In this document: in pieces, positions 32,440 through 44,995 of the stretch
Layout: each line of letters opens with the position of its first letter
How positions within the stretch are numbered: the stretch's first letter is position 1
Source: Sinotaia quadrata
Taxonomy: Eukaryota > Mollusca > Gastropoda > Architaenioglossa > Viviparidae
DNA length: 64,000 bases
NCBI GenBank assembly: GCA_028829895.1
Contig: CM054181.1
Span: 117,275,860 to 117,339,859, forward strand
Direction of reading: 5' to 3'
Program-made: the position numbers and the translations under genes
Notes under the pieces: model-generated
Told to the model about the DNA's origin: nothing
Seen by the model: the letters and a program-made list of their open reading frames with translations, nothing else
Database searches by the model: none

Positions 32440-32805
32440 TCAAATATATTTACGATTTGTGTACACAAAACACATCAAAGTATAACATCTATATAAATGT
32501 GTACAATTTGTATTCAAAGACACCAAATTATAGCATCTATAGAAATGAGTACAATTTGTAATGAAAGAAACACCAAATTATCTATACAAATGTGCACAAT
32601 TTTTATTCAAAGACACGTCAAATTAAAACATCTATACAAACATGTACAATTTGTAATGAAATACACAAAATTATAATATCTACACAAATGTGTACAATTT
32701 TCATTCAAAGACACACCAAATTATAACATTTATGCAAATGTGTATAATTTGTATTCAAAGACACACCAAATTATAATATATACACAAATGTATACAATTC
32801 ATGTA
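32440..32805. repeat. About 52-bp minisatellite, 7 copies
   Basis: Units contain TATACAAATGTGTACAATTT and TTCAAAGACACACCAAATTA, with modest divergence. Confidence 0.93.
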
Positions 32806-33789
32806 CAAAAGCATACTTTCAGAGGAATATTCACAAAGTAAATAACGGACTAAATGCAGTCAACAGTTGTATCCAACTCGGCTCAGCTTTTGTCTGTAGT
32901 TATTTCCCTTAATATATCGTTTTGTCTGTGGTTATTTCCCTTCATATATTGTTTAAAAGCATACACAGTTAAAAAAAAAACGAAGGAAGATAATTTTTGC
33001 TTATTTCAAAATTCGATACAAATCCAATAGCTAGAACAAATAGTTAGCCAAAACTATACCAAAGTAATACAAAATGGTTTCACAGTGTCCAAGATCACTC
33101 TTGAACGTTATCATCGACAGAATTTTTCAAGAAAATTATTTGTAATGTGTCGAAAGCCTTTTTTTTTGTTTGTTTCCATTTTCTTCTACGCGTGAGGGCG
33201 GGTGTGAAGGAGACCAGCAGAGTTACACAATCTCTTTGTTTACTGGATACCTTCAAAATACCCGTATCTAGAGTTAGCCTCGTCTTCAGTGGAAGTTAGA
33301 TGATAAAGTGGTTATCTTCCAACTGTCTGTATCAACAGTTAACTTGTCTTCAGGGCTAAGCGGTTGACTTTGTGTTCCATGGTCATTGCAATTGAGTGTT
33401 CGCCAGAAAGAAGTAAAGTTTAAAAGATCAGGACACTTGTTTTACGACACTGAAATGCTTGTTTTCATAGTCATTTAGATAGAATACACATCTGTTTAAT
33501 TAATGTAGACGGGTAATTAAAACAGATGTTTATTTGTTAATTAAACGAAGAATGTTGAAATGATGTAAACACCTTGCTTGGCTTTTCGTGAGTAGCTCAA
33601 CCTTATGGCCGTTAAATCGTATAACAACACCAGTAGTCTCCCTTATCTGAGCAGAGAGTATTAGTACAGAGAAATTTGCTTTGAATATCTTTGGTTCTAA
33701 TATGCACTGAGCTATCGGTGAACACTTTAACGTGCATCGAGCCGAGTAGTGAACACTTTATAATATACTGTGCCAAGCAGTGAATCTTT
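32806..33789. other. Unique spacer, no gene recognised
   Basis: Two GGTTATTTCCCTT-like words lie near 32897-32942 in a local duplication (TTTTGTCTGT.GTTATTTCCC). CGTGCATCGAGCCGAG and TGTGCCAAGCAGTGAA near 33730-33785 look like a small degenerate duplication. No ORF supported. Confidence 0.5.
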
Positions 33790-33912
33790 ACGTTGGAATG
33801 AGCAAGACGTGTTTTATTTTCTTGAGTAGGACGTATTTTAGCAGGACTTATTATTAGTAGGACGTATTTTAGCAGGACTTATTAATTATTAGTAGGACGC
33901 ATTTTAATAAAC
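33790..33912. repeat. Short minisatellite, about 4 copies of 27-34 bp
   Basis: AGTAGGACGTATTTTAGCAG and GACTTATTA recur, with an extra TTATTA insertion in one unit. Confidence 0.88.
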
Positions 33913-33989
33913 TTCTACCCTAAAATGTCTTTTACAGAATCCAGACTATGGGTCGATGTTCAGTGTTTATTACTAGACAAAGACTAAGA

Positions 33990-34620
33990 CTAGCCGCTGG
34001 AGGTCTATGTTTAGGTGTAGGATGTCTTTAAGTGTTGGATTTGTCTGACTAGGTGCAGACAGTCAATGGCTAGGTGTTTGCTGTCTATGGCTAGATGCAG
34101 ACGTCCATGGCAAAGTATTTCTATGACTAAGTGTTGGATGCCGATGGCTAAGTGTTGAATGAATATAACTAGGTGTAAACTGTCTGTGGCTAGATATTAG
34201 ATGTCTATACTAGGTTTAAACTGTCTGTGGCTAGATATTAGATGTCTATACTAGGTGTAAACTGTCTGTGGCTAGATATTAGATGTCTATACTAGGTGTA
34301 AACTGTCTGTGGCTAGGTATTAGATGTCTATACTAGATGTAAAAATAAGTGTTGGATAACAATAACTAGGTTCTGGATGTCTGTGACTTGATGATGGCTG
34401 TACAACCTGTCTTTGACTGGATGTTGTATGTCTATGACCTGGTGATGACTGTCTATAACTAGGTGTAGATCATGTAAAACTAAAATTGGATATATATGGG
34501 AATTGATGTTGCTAGATGTATGTGATTAAGTACTCGATGTCTGTGGATCGGTATAGGCTGTATATAACTATGTAATGGATGTATGTGACTAAGTGCAGGA
34601 TGTCGCTAAGAAACAGAAAC
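33990..34620. repeat. About 43-bp minisatellite, about 13 copies
   Basis: The homogeneous core (34160-34340) has TAGATGTCTATACTAGGTG and AAACTGTCTGTGGCTAG. Both flanks are decayed versions, a typical old-edge/young-centre pattern. Confidence 0.92.
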
Positions 34621-34754
34621 ATTCTGAGTTCTCAGGACGCATGTCACACTCCCAATGGAAAACAGAAAAGAAATTAGTTCTGCTTGCACGATTATTCTGG
34701 TCAGTTAGCTCAGCATTTCACAAAAGGAAAAGAAAATAGAAAATTCTCAAAAGC

Positions 34755-34885
34755 CACCCGGACACCTCCCTCCGCTTTCCAGCTGTCAGAACTGTAGGTT
34801 GTCTCTCCTTCCTCCGCTTTCTTACTGTCACAACTCTAGGTCGTCTCCCCTCCCTCTTCTTTCATACTGTTAGAACTCTAGGTTT
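34755..34885. repeat. About 45-bp direct repeats, 3 copies
   Basis: Copies of CTCCCTCCGCTTTC and CTGTCAGAACTCTAGGTTGT lie in tandem, pyrimidine-rich on the plus strand. Confidence 0.85.
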
Positions 34886-35465
34886 TCTACCCTTCCAAGA
34901 AAGTAAACCCCAGCGAACTCTTATCAGTTCTTTGCACGTTTTGTTTAACCACCTCTATGCTTCCTGTCAGTTCATGAATCGAACTGATGTACCGAAAGAA
35001 AGCGTCTAGGTCAAATGCCTTCCGGAAGTGGCCTTTGACTCGAGAGCATTGTCGGTAATGAGAACTGATATCCGGTCGCGTTTTGCCGGGCAAACTTCGC
35101 GTCCCACTTACTGTTTTTTTGTGAATTTTTTTTCTTTCCTTTATTTTTTTTGTTGTGTTCTCTCCCACTCTTCTGGCTGCGTTTTGTGTGTGCTTTCGTG
35201 TTAATGTGTCAACGTTGTGTGTGTGTGTGAGTGTGTGTGTGGAGTTGCGATCAAACATTTCGAATGAGTGTGCCATGCAGTGGGAATTTTGTTGTTGAAT
35301 TGTTGATTTATTTATTTATTAATTTTTATTAATTTATTCATTAATCAAAATCTTCATTATTAATAAATCTAGTTATGAGCAGATATCAAAAGAGCTCCAC
35401 AGAATTTAATTTTTGAAATGAAAGATCTTATTGAAGGTGTAGAACGTTATCAATATGTGATCTGC
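34886..35465. other. Unique interval with an unassigned minus-strand frame
   Basis: A 129-codon minus-strand frame occupies 34887-35276. Its N-terminal third is a translated GT-rich stretch, and the rest (for example LDAFFRYISSIHELTGSIE) reads like ordinary protein but matches no family I know. It could be chance or an eroded exon. 35277-35465 is AT-rich noncoding DNA. Confidence 0.35.
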
Positions 35466-35492
35466 AATTACACACAGGCACACACAGGCGCA

Positions 35493-35524
<32 letters not shown>

Positions 35525-35535
35525 CACACACACAG
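35466..35535. repeat. (CA)n/(CGCA)n microsatellite
   Basis: CACGCACG-type tetramers pass into a pure CA run ending near 35534. Confidence 0.95.
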
Positions 35536-35629
35536 AGTAACACTCACACGTGTACCTCACACACGTCAGATACAAAATGCATTATCTTTCAAACACAGAA
35601 AAACACTCGTTGTTCTACGAAACCAAGAC

Positions 35630-35985
35630 ATAGATAAGATATAAACTGCCTTATTCTGCAAACCGACATAGATATAAACTGCCTTATTCTGCAAACCGAC
35701 ATAGATATAAACTGCCTTATTCTGCAAACCGACATAGATATAAACTGCCTTATTCTGCAAACCGACATAGATATAAACTGCCTTATTCTGCAAACCGACA
35801 TAGATATAAACTGCTTTATTCTGCAAACCGACATAGATATAAACTGCCTTATTCTGCAAACCGACATAGATATAAACTGCCTTATTCTGCAAACCCACAT
35901 AGATATAAACTGACTTATTTTGCAAATCGACATAGTATAAAATGCTTTATTCTGCAAACCGACATAGATACAAATTGCACAATCC
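35630..35985. repeat. 33-bp minisatellite, about 10-11 near-identical copies
   Basis: Units contain AGATATAAACTGCCTTATTC and TGCAAACCGACAT with an exact 33-bp period. Because 33 is 11 codons, two minus-strand frames stay open for about 120 codons, repeating YIYVGLQNKAV in one. No start context, signal or domain supports a gene. Confidence 0.97.
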
Positions 35986-36960
35986 TAAACAGATACTGCT
36001 ATATTTACTGTAAACTTGCAAACAATGACATAATAGATATGTTATATTATCATGCAGATATTCACTTTGAAAACAAAGACATTGTCATACAAAGCACTTT
36101 TTCTGCAAACTAAAATGTAAATTATACACTACGCAATATCCTGCAAACAAAGATATTGATATACACTACGTCAATCTGCAAGCAAAGACGTAGATTACAT
36201 ACCACGGAATAGTCATAAAACAAGATATAGATATTAACTACGTCATTCTGCAAACAAAGGCGTAGATTAAACATTATGTAATAGCCAGAAAACAAGATAC
36301 AGACATTAATTACGTAATCCATAATTTTTTAAAACAGATATACACTACGTCATTCTGCAAACAAAGGCGTGGATTAAACTCTACGTAATAGCCAGAAAAC
36401 AAGATATAGATAGTAACTACGTAATCCAGAAATATTTTTACAGACATACACTACGTCATTCTAAAAACAAAGACTTAGATTATTCACTATGTAATAACCA
36501 GAAAACAAGATATGGTTAGTAACTACGTAATCTAGAAAAAGTTACAGATGTACACAACGTTATTCTGCAAACGAAGACATAGACGTAGATTATACACTAC
36601 GTAACAGACAGAAAACAAGATAAAATTAGTAACTGTGTAATCCAGCAAACAATGATACAGACATACATTACTTTATTAAGGAAATAAAGATATAAATATG
36701 CATTTTATAATCCTGAAAACAGATGTACACCACAATATTCTAGAGATAAAGATATAAATATACAGTTTATAATCCTGCAAATGAAAACAGCTTAACGCTA
36801 CCTTATTCTGCAGACAAAGACATAGATATACACATTTTTATTCTAAGGACAAAGTCATAGATATACACTACTTTAGTCTGAAGACAAAGCCTGATGCACA
36901 TCACGTCAACGAACAAAGCAAGACATAGATATACACTTTTCATTATTCTGAAGGTGGACA
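35986..36960. repeat. Degenerate long-unit tandem repeat related to the 33-bp array
   Basis: CTGCAAACAAAG, GTAGATTA, ACTACGTAAT and CAGAAAACAAGATA recur in order with roughly 110-120-bp spacing between 36100 and 36700. The words TTCTGCAAAC and AGATATA are shared with the adjacent 33-bp array, so it may be its older relative. Confidence 0.78.
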
Positions 36961-36973
36961 CAAAGCGACTAAT

Positions 36974-37100
36974 ACCCCCCCCCCCCACACGAACCGGTAG
37001 TGTGAAAAGAGATACTAATACATCCACTGGTATTATAAAAAGAAATACTAATACATCCACTGGTATTATAAAAAGAAATACAAATAAGCCCCCAACCCCT
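36974..37100. repeat. C-run plus 33-bp repeats, 2-3 copies
   Basis: A run of about 12 C at 36976-36987 is followed by units with AGAAATACTAATACATCCAC and TGGTATTATAAAA. Confidence 0.9.
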
Positions 37101-37139
37101 GTTATACAAAAATAAAGAATACATGCCAAAAACAAAGAC

Positions 37140-38170
37140 AAATGCTCTACCTGAGTATATGAAAAAAAGACAAATTCTCTTCATCGTTATATGAAAGCAA
37201 CAATATATATAGCCCAAACAACAATGAAAGCAAAGATAAATACAGCCCGTACTAATGTAAAAACGAAGATAAATATACCCCATACTACAATGAAAAAAAG
37301 AAATAAATTCACCCCATACCACACTAAACAAAGATAAATTGACCCCATACCACACTAAACAAAGATAAATACACCCCACACCACACTAAACAAAGACAAA
37401 TACACCCCATACCACACTAAAGATAAATACATCCCATACCACACTAAACAAAGATAAATACACCCCATACTACACTAAACAAAGATAAATACATCCCTTA
37501 CCACACTAAACAAAGATAAATACACCCCATACTACACTAAACAAAGATAAATACATCCCTTACCACACTAAACAAAGGCAAATACACCCCATACCACACT
37601 AAACAAAGATAAATATACCCCATAACACTAAACAAAGATAAATACACCCAATAATACAATGAAAGCAAAGATAAATACAGCCCATACTAATGTGAAAACG
37701 AAGATAAAATATACCCCATACTGCAATGAAAACAAAGATATATATATACACTACATACTACTTTAAAAACAAAGATAAATACAATCCATACTACTATGAA
37801 AAGAAATATATAAATACACCCCACACTACTTTGAAAACAAAGAGATATATATACCCCATACTACTTTGAAAACAAAGATAAATGTACACCCTATACCACT
37901 ATGGAAACAAAAATAAATGTACACCCTATACCACTATGGAAACAAAGATAAATGTACACCCTATACCACTATGGAAACAAAGATAAATGTACACCCTATA
38001 TCACTGTGGAAACAAAGATAAATGTACACCCTATACCACTGTGGAAACAAAAATAAATGTACACCTTATACCACTATGGAAACAAAGATAAGTCTACACC
38101 CTATACCACTATAGAAACAAAGATAAGTACACGCAGTACAACTATGAATATACAAAGATAAATGTTCTTC
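37140..38170. repeat. 31-bp and 35-bp related minisatellites, about 30 copies
   Basis: 37310-37640 has units with CACCCCATACCACACTAAAC and AAAGATAAATA at an exact 31-bp period. 37870-38130 has ATGTACACCCTATACCACT and ATGGAAACAAAGATAA at an exact 35-bp period. Intervening units (37640-37870) are intermediates, so the two forms grade into each other. Confidence 0.95.
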
Positions 38171-38214
38171 CCGATACTATGAAATAGAGATGAATACACC
38201 CTGTACACCTGGTG

Positions 38215-38345
38215 GTACCCTACAAACCAAATAAGCATACAACCTGGTATCCTGCAAAATTAGTACACATTCCTTTATCCTTCAAACAAAATAGACATAC
38301 AACCTGTTATCCTGCAAAATTAGTACACATTCCTTTATCCTTCAA
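38215..38345. repeat. About 60-bp direct duplication, 2 copies
   Basis: ACATACAACCTG(T/G)TATCCTG and AATTAGTACACATTCCTTTA occur twice in nearly identical form. Confidence 0.92.
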
Positions 38346-39025
38346 ACCGGTTTTAAAATAGATTTTTTTACGTTATTAAATGATCTGAAAGTCCTTGAGC
38401 GTTAAGCAAGTTATTGGTCACTATGACAAAGATAGTGCTTTGCTTTCGACGATGTTTTACACTGATTGTTACTGTAGGGAGGAATTAGGGTGGGAGGAAA
38501 GAGGGGGTCACAGTGCATGTACATATATATATATGTTTGTGTGTGCGCGTCTGTTTGTCTCTATGTGTATATGTGTGCATTTATTTTGTGTGCGTCTGTG
38601 TTATTTCGACCTACTATTCGCAGATTTCGATATTATAAGTTTACTATAAGTTTACTGATAGTTTGTATTTGAAATTATTTTTTTTCTTTCTTTTATCCCA
38701 AAAGTTTGATCTTGAATCAACCTTTGTGTTTGAAAATGGCTGATAGCTCATCGGACAGGACTATCTCCCCGCAGAAGAAAAGAGAATATTCTTGCCCCAG
38801 GATAAATAAAAGTTCGCCTCAGAAAGAAGACAATCTTGCGTCAGAAAAATGACAATCTCGTACACGTGCAAAGTGAATCTCCATTAATGATGACAAAAAA
38901 CGAGAATCGAAGGAGTCGAAGAAGACAGGTGAAAGAAGAAAGCGTCGTTTGCAGGTAACTCACCTGTCTACTCCATCGCAGTTTTACTCTTCACGTTCAT
39001 GTCGATTTTTCTTTCTCTAAACCGC
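38346..39025. other. Unique interval with a small ORF and a donor-like site
   Basis: A 38-codon ORF (38736-38852) begins in a strong context (AAAATGGCT) and is polar, Ser/Lys-rich (MADSSSDRTISPQKK). About 100 bp later CAG/GTAACT (near 38953-38960) matches a splice donor, after an overlapping open basic stretch in another frame. This could be part of a 5' exon, but no partner exon is visible. Confidence 0.25.
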
Positions 39026-39120
39026 GTCCTTGACACTTACGTCCTTGCCTCGCACGTCCTTGACACTTACGTCCTTGCCTCGCACGTCCTTGACACATAC
39101 GTCCAGGCCTCACATGTTCT
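39026..39120. repeat. About 30-bp minisatellite, 3 copies
   Basis: Units contain CACGTCCTTGACACTTACG and TCCTTGCCTCG, with decay at both edges. Confidence 0.9.
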
Positions 39121-39459
39121 TGCTTCGCACATTTTTGTTTAACATGTCAGAAAAGGGTTGTCTTATTTTGTTTATCATTATTTTCCTGTTGTAACATGTT
39201 GTCTTACTTTGTTTATCATTATTTTCTTGTAAAGTGTTGTGAAAATGTGATGTTTTGAAAATATATATTTTTTATTAATATTATTTTTAAAAATTTCAAT
39301 ATATGTTCAGATATATAATGCCATTGTTCTGTTATTGTGTTCATGTATAGCATAGACTTAGGAAATCATTCCATAAAAATGCTTATCAGCATAATGGTTT
39401 ACTGATGTCGACCGCAAAATCATCTAACGCACCAATACATTTAAACCTCACCATACACC
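39121..39459. other. AT-rich spacer, no gene seen
   Basis: A local duplication of GTCTTA(C/T)TTTGTTTATCATT lies at about 39159-39222. The rest is unique. Confidence 0.55.
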
Positions 39460-39960
39460 ATAAATAAAATGCGTACCACACATCGAGTGTACACCATACA
39501 CCTCAACCACACATCGAGTGTAGACCATACACCTCAACCACACCATACACCAAATTCATACCATACATCGAGTGCAGACCATACATCTAATCCTCGCCGT
39601 ACAGCTAGTCCACGTAGGTCATCGACTCCAAACGACCTACGTAACCCACACCAAACACCTGGTCCCCACTCACATGTACTTTACACCACAAATGTAGTCA
39701 ACACTCCAAAATTAATCCACACCAATCATGTAGTCCGCGCCACGCATGCAATCCACTCTTTGCAATGAATCCACACCAATCATGTAGTCCACATCACAGG
39801 TACAATCAACGCCGTACAATAATGTCCAAACCACAGTGGTTATATACACTCCAGAATTCATCCACACCCCAAAGTAGTCTACAACATACATGGTAGTCCT
39901 CACCTCAGATAATCCACACCACACATGTAGTCTACACTCCAAAATTAATCCAAACCGTAC
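39460..39960. repeat. Degenerate CA-rich minisatellite
   Basis: ACCATACACCTCAACCACAC and CATCGAGTGTA words on the left give way to CACACATGTAGTC and TCCAAAATTAATCC on the right. These prefigure the 54-bp array that follows. Confidence 0.82.
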
Positions 39961-39964
39961 ATCT

Positions 39965-40470
39965 TGGCCACAGTAAACATCAAGTGCACAGCACTCTTTT
40001 ATGCCACACTCTAAAATTAACAAACACCTCACGTCTATTCCACATCAATCTTTTATGCCAAACTCTAAAATTAACACATACCTCACGTCTATTCCACATC
40101 AATCTTTTGTGCCACACTCTAAAATTAACACATACCACACGTCTATTCCACATTAATCTTTTGTGCCACACTCTAAAATTAACACATACCTCACGTCTAT
40201 TCCACAACACTCTTTTGTGCCACACTCTAAAATTAACATATACCACACGTCTATTGCACATCAATCTTTTGTGCCACACTCTAAAATTAACATATACCAC
40301 ACGTCTATTCCACAACACTCTGTTGTGCCACACTCTAAAATTAATCCATAACGCACACGTAATTCACATCACTCACGCAGTCCACACTCTAAAATTAACA
40401 CACAAACCACACGTCTGTTCCACAACACTCTTTTGTGCCACACTCTAAATTAATGCCTATCGCACATGCA
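39965..40470. repeat. 54-bp minisatellite, about 8-9 copies
   Basis: Units contain CACACTCTAAAATTAACA, CACGTCTATTCCACA and CTTTTGTGCC with an exact 54-bp period (18 codons). This keeps frames of 117 and 154 codons open on the two strands without any gene-like feature. Confidence 0.96.
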
Positions 40471-40860
40471 GCACACCGAGATGAGCGGTAATTGAGATGA
40501 TCGGCTACAGAAAGTGGAACCACCAGTCTCTCCGCTCCCCACCCACACCCGAAACGTACCCTTAATGCCACTCGGGTCTCGACGACTTCAGAGGACGTTG
40601 TTACTGTGCGCGCGAATCCTGTACTAGGGCTCTTGGATGACGTCACACATAGATTTACTTTCTTCCGGAAGTATTGCACATCCATACTCGCCGTGAAAAG
40701 TGTTCCCATTTTAGTTCCAGACCTTGGTGCCTTCAGCGCACTTACAGTGTATGAGTTATTCGTGTACACACCTTTACTGCTTGTCTTTCATCCTTAGCCT
40801 GCCCAATTTATTTTATTTTTAATTTAATTTATAATTTATTTATTTTCTTTCGAAAGGACG
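40471..40860. other. Relatively GC-rich unique interval
   Basis: Most of a 124-codon minus-strand frame (40395-40769) lies here, its 3' end running into the 54-bp array. The unique part (TFTASMD..FRKKVNLCVTSS-like) matches no family I recognise. CpG is better preserved than around it (for example GCGCGCG near 40607), which might mark an exon or regulatory region. Confidence 0.3.
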
Positions 40861-41240
40861 GAGGGCATTTTTGTTATTCGTATTCCCACGTTTATTGTTT
40901 CTTAATCGCCATTAGGCCCAATTTGAATTGTTTTTCAGTCATTTGCATATCCACAACTGGATATTTTCATCGTTAGATCCACTTTTTGTTTTCTGTCATT
41001 CGTGTGCCCACTTGTGCTGTTTCTTTAACAACCCTTTATGCCCAATTCTAACTGCTTTTCTGTTATTCTCGTGCTAACTTGTACTGTTTCTTTAACAACC
41101 CTTATGCCCAATTCTAACTGCTTTTCTGTTATTCTTGTGCTAACTTTCATTGCTTCTTTATCATAATTAGATCCAATTTCAATTGTTTTACTTCCTGTCA
41201 TTCGCGAGTCCACTTGTATTACGGTATCGTTGTCATTCAC
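40861..41240. repeat. 66-bp minisatellite, about 3 good copies plus degenerate flanks
   Basis: CTAACTTGTACTGTTTCTTT, AACAACCCTTATGCCCAATT and TAACTGCTTTTCTGTTATTC recur at 66-bp spacing around 41020-41150. Older copies extend to about 40880. Confidence 0.88.
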
Positions 41241-41355
41241 ATGTGTCCACTTCAGAATCTTTCCGTAACATCGATAATCCCCTTATGTAACACGACAAAA
41301 TATAATACAACACCATTAGTAAGTCTGGTTACATGGATTTGTTGTTATCGATTAG

Positions 41356-41684
41356 GCACTGACTGTAAGGCTTTCGTATGTCGCTAATAATATGTGTCAC
41401 GTTACTGACTGTAAGGCTTTCGTATGTCGCTAATAATATGTGTCACGTTACTGACTGTAAGGCTTTCGTATGTCGCTAATAATATGTGTCACGTTACTGA
41501 CTGTAAGGCTTTCGTATGTCGCTAATAATATGTGTCACGTTACTGACTGTAAGGCTTTCGTATGTCGCTAATAATATGTGTCACGTTACTGACTGTAAGG
41601 CTTTCGTATGTCGCTAATAACATGTGTCACGTTACTGACTGTAAGGCTTTCGTATGTCGCTAATAATATGTGTCACGTTAGTGT
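41356..41684. repeat. 46-bp minisatellite, 7 nearly identical copies
   Basis: Units start near 41361, 41407, 41453, 41499, 41545, 41591 and 41637. They contain GACTGTAAGGCTTTCGTATG and ATGTGTCACGTTACT. The only difference I see is one T-to-C change (AATATG/AACATG), so this is among the youngest arrays here. Confidence 0.97.
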
Positions 41685-42779
41685 TACTCGCAGTCTGGCC
41701 GTTTGTCTGTGAGAAAGATACTAGCTGACTGACTGACTTACAGACTCTCTAGTTACGTAGCGCTGACCTTGGAAAGGCGTAACACCTTATCATAATAACT
41801 TTTGTGCATTTAAGACTCACTTAACATTTCCCCCCAAAATCTCTTGTACTTGTAATCAGTTTAGATTGAAAAGTCACACTTAGCTTTTATCAATCAAAAC
41901 AAGTGAAGAGAAAGAGATTTTGTTACGTGTTTCTTTTCAGTCCTTTATATAGATTTTTTTTTAAAAATTCGCTCTTCAGACAAAAATACTCCAATGCATC
42001 CGTTGTTTGAAAAGCAAGTTTTTATTTTTAATTTCGCCTTAATGCTTGTTGTGTGAAATAGACAACCAAAGGACCGTGATGGCATTTCGCTCGAGCCCAA
42101 GAGCGCGTGCTTTATCGAGCACTTGATTGGTGGATTTAGCTCGCACACAATGATTCGTAAGTGGTTGCGCTCTCTCGAAGCGCACCTCGTTGTCAGTCAG
42201 GAAAAAAAAAAATTAACGCGTTTTAACGCGCAATATAGAACAGTGATGCACACCTTTTAAAAGGTTCGATTACCTTGGCAAAATTAATAGGGTTTGATTG
42301 AGTTTCCATGTACCAACCCAGACAAGATGCTTCAGTACTTTTGAAATGAAATGTAATGAAAATAATTTGTTATCATTACGACGTCGCTCAATAATAGATA
42401 TTTGATGTTTACAGCAGGGGACATCACTCTTGTGTGTAGCGGGAGAACAGAGAGAAATAGGTCGAAAAATAAAATAAAATAAACAAACGTGGACAAAACG
42501 TAACAACAGAACAAACAATTTGCGAAGTTGTCGTTGTTATAATTTAATAAAACCCCGAAAGCAGTCGTATTTATCTTCCCCCAGACAGTGTGGAGATCTG
42601 TGGCTGCCGGTGAACCCTGAGAATGTGCTACCTTCTTAAACTACAAAACGACCACACCCTGTTTTATTCGACAAACAAAAGTGAAATACACTCTCTTTGT
42701 CACAACTTATTGACTGATGGTCGAGTCAAAGACAAAAGTAATGATTAAGCCTTCTCAGCCGATCTAAATACCAGAAAGA
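41685..42779. other. Unique spacer, no gene recognised
   Basis: A GACTGACTGACT microrepeat lies near 41726-41737 and A-runs near 42202. An 82-codon minus-strand ORF (42270-42518) has a hydrophobic start but no family match. Confidence 0.45.
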
Positions 42780-43210
42780 GGGAGCATGAGTAGAGATATT
42801 AATGGCAGAGTGGATATAGAGAGCTAGAGTCAGAGAGACTGACAGGAGAGAGAAGAGAGAGGTAAAGAGAGTGGATATAGTGAGTTAGAGAGGAGAGTGA
42901 GTTCAGAGTGGATATAGTGAGTTAGAGTGACTGACAGGAGAGAAGAGAGTGAGAGAGTGGATATATAGTGAGTTCGAGTGGATATAGTGAGTTAGAGTGA
43001 CTGACAGGAGAGAGGAGAGTGTCAGAGTGGATATAGTAAGTTAGAGTGGATATAGATAGACCGGATATAGTGAGTCAGAGTGGATATAGTGAGTTAGAGT
43101 GGATATAGGTAATCAGAGTGGATATAGTGAAGATATAGGTAATCAGAGTGGATATAGTGAATCAGAGTGGATATAGTGAGTTGGAGAGGGGAGAGATATA
43201 GAGACCCAGA
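42780..43210. repeat. Purine-rich minisatellite built on a 12-36-bp motif
   Basis: AGAGTGGATATAGTGAGTTA and GACTGACAGGAGAGA recur in variable order. The plus strand is strongly purine-rich. Confidence 0.9.
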
Positions 43211-43686
43211 GACAGAGTGTGACGGAAGAGACGGGAAAGGGGTGACGATAGAAAGTTTAGGGTAATTGAAAAGGTAGCAATAGAAATACTAAACAATTTG
43301 ATGAATAGATGGCGACGAAAGAGCTTCAGGGTATCTGAATGGATAAAGAAAGAAAAACCTTTTTAGGGTAGTTGCAGAAGTGGTAATGGGAAAGTTTTAT
43401 TAGAAGTTGAAAAAGGTGGCGAAGGAAAACTTTTCGGAGAAGATGAAATAGTGGCGATTTCGGACAAAAGGGTAGACAAAGGGGCTTATCGAAAAAGATT
43501 AGTCGTACTTGGTGATGGATAACATTTCAGGTTAGTTTACGGAGTGTTACGATATTTGGGTACTTACAATAGCTGCATGAATATTGCACACATGATTATT
43601 TCTTCTAGGTGATCTGTAAAGTATTGACACCAGCAATCTATATTTATTAAAAAATAATTACTACCATCTGTCTTCTCTCCTTGACT
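43211..43686. other. Purine-biased spacer, no gene seen
   Basis: It contains no tandem structure beyond short AAAGG words. No supported ORF. Confidence 0.5.
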
Positions 43687-44022
<336 letters not shown>

Positions 44023-44995
44023 CGAGCTATGTATCTGAACTAGGTCAGAGTTCCTGAATTTTTTCGTGTACACGTATTAGGTGCACGAACCCAAGCAAAC
44101 CTGTCTAACAAGGCGCGGTGGCATTCCGTGCATGGGATTCGTTGTCCTCTCAACCTCGAGACCACACAGGTCACTTCAGGTGTGTACTTTCATCCGTGTA
44201 CCTGACAGTTTCCCTCAAGAAGCAGACGCCGTGTATAGCACCACAGGTGTCCTCGTTGCTAGCCAATTAAATCCTAGGGCACTCATCTATTGTCGCAGCC
44301 GTCCGCTATCAGACAGTTGTTGCTGCTCGGAACTTGGAATTTTTCGGACACCTGACGTCATCTTTAGCAACAAACAATAACCTAAGCACTGTGATATTTT
44401 TTCCACACAAGCCGTCACACATTATATACAACACAAAATGACAGAATCAAATTCTACACCTCGTTTCTGACCCTTCGCTCGTCATTTCGATTTTTAAAAA
44501 ATGTCAGTATGAATGGCGTGGCCTGGACAGGTCACCATGACTTAATGGTTTACCTCAAATCTAGGTACGATGATTCACTGTCTGAAATTAGCACAATTCT
44601 TGTGTAGTCCCCCCCCCCCCGTATGACCAACACCCTTCCCACACTCCTACCTAATCCAGAGCTGAAGATGAGGAAGTTCATTGCGTACATTAATCCCTAG
44701 CTCTCTTTCCACCTACCATGAATTGTCTACTCCTGCTTTCTGATTCTGCTTCACTTCCCTCTGACTTCACTTCACGTTCCCCAACGTGAATACATACTGA
44801 AGTGTAGTCAACGTATGCTTGAAAACCGGAAGTGCATATTTTCTTTTGAGAATTGAAGCAGAAAATTGCGATTGGCAGTTTGCAAAAAATGACTTTGAAT
44901 TAGAGGTATATAAAAATCACACGATTACAAGTACTTTGGCTTCGTGGTATCAAAATCACTTAATATTAATTCATCAAAATCACTTAGCATTACCG
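44023..44995. other. Unique interval, no gene recognised
   Basis: 44080-44380 has balanced base composition and a 99-codon plus frame (44081-44380) without a recognised domain. A C-run of about 10 lies near 44611-44620. It may be an eroded dispersed repeat or exon, but nothing decides this. Confidence 0.35.

Noticed and set aside
34887..35276. 129-codon minus-strand frame as a gene
   Set aside because: Its first third is a translated GT-rich stretch and the remainder has no recognisable domain or conserved neighbour; kept only as an unassigned interval.
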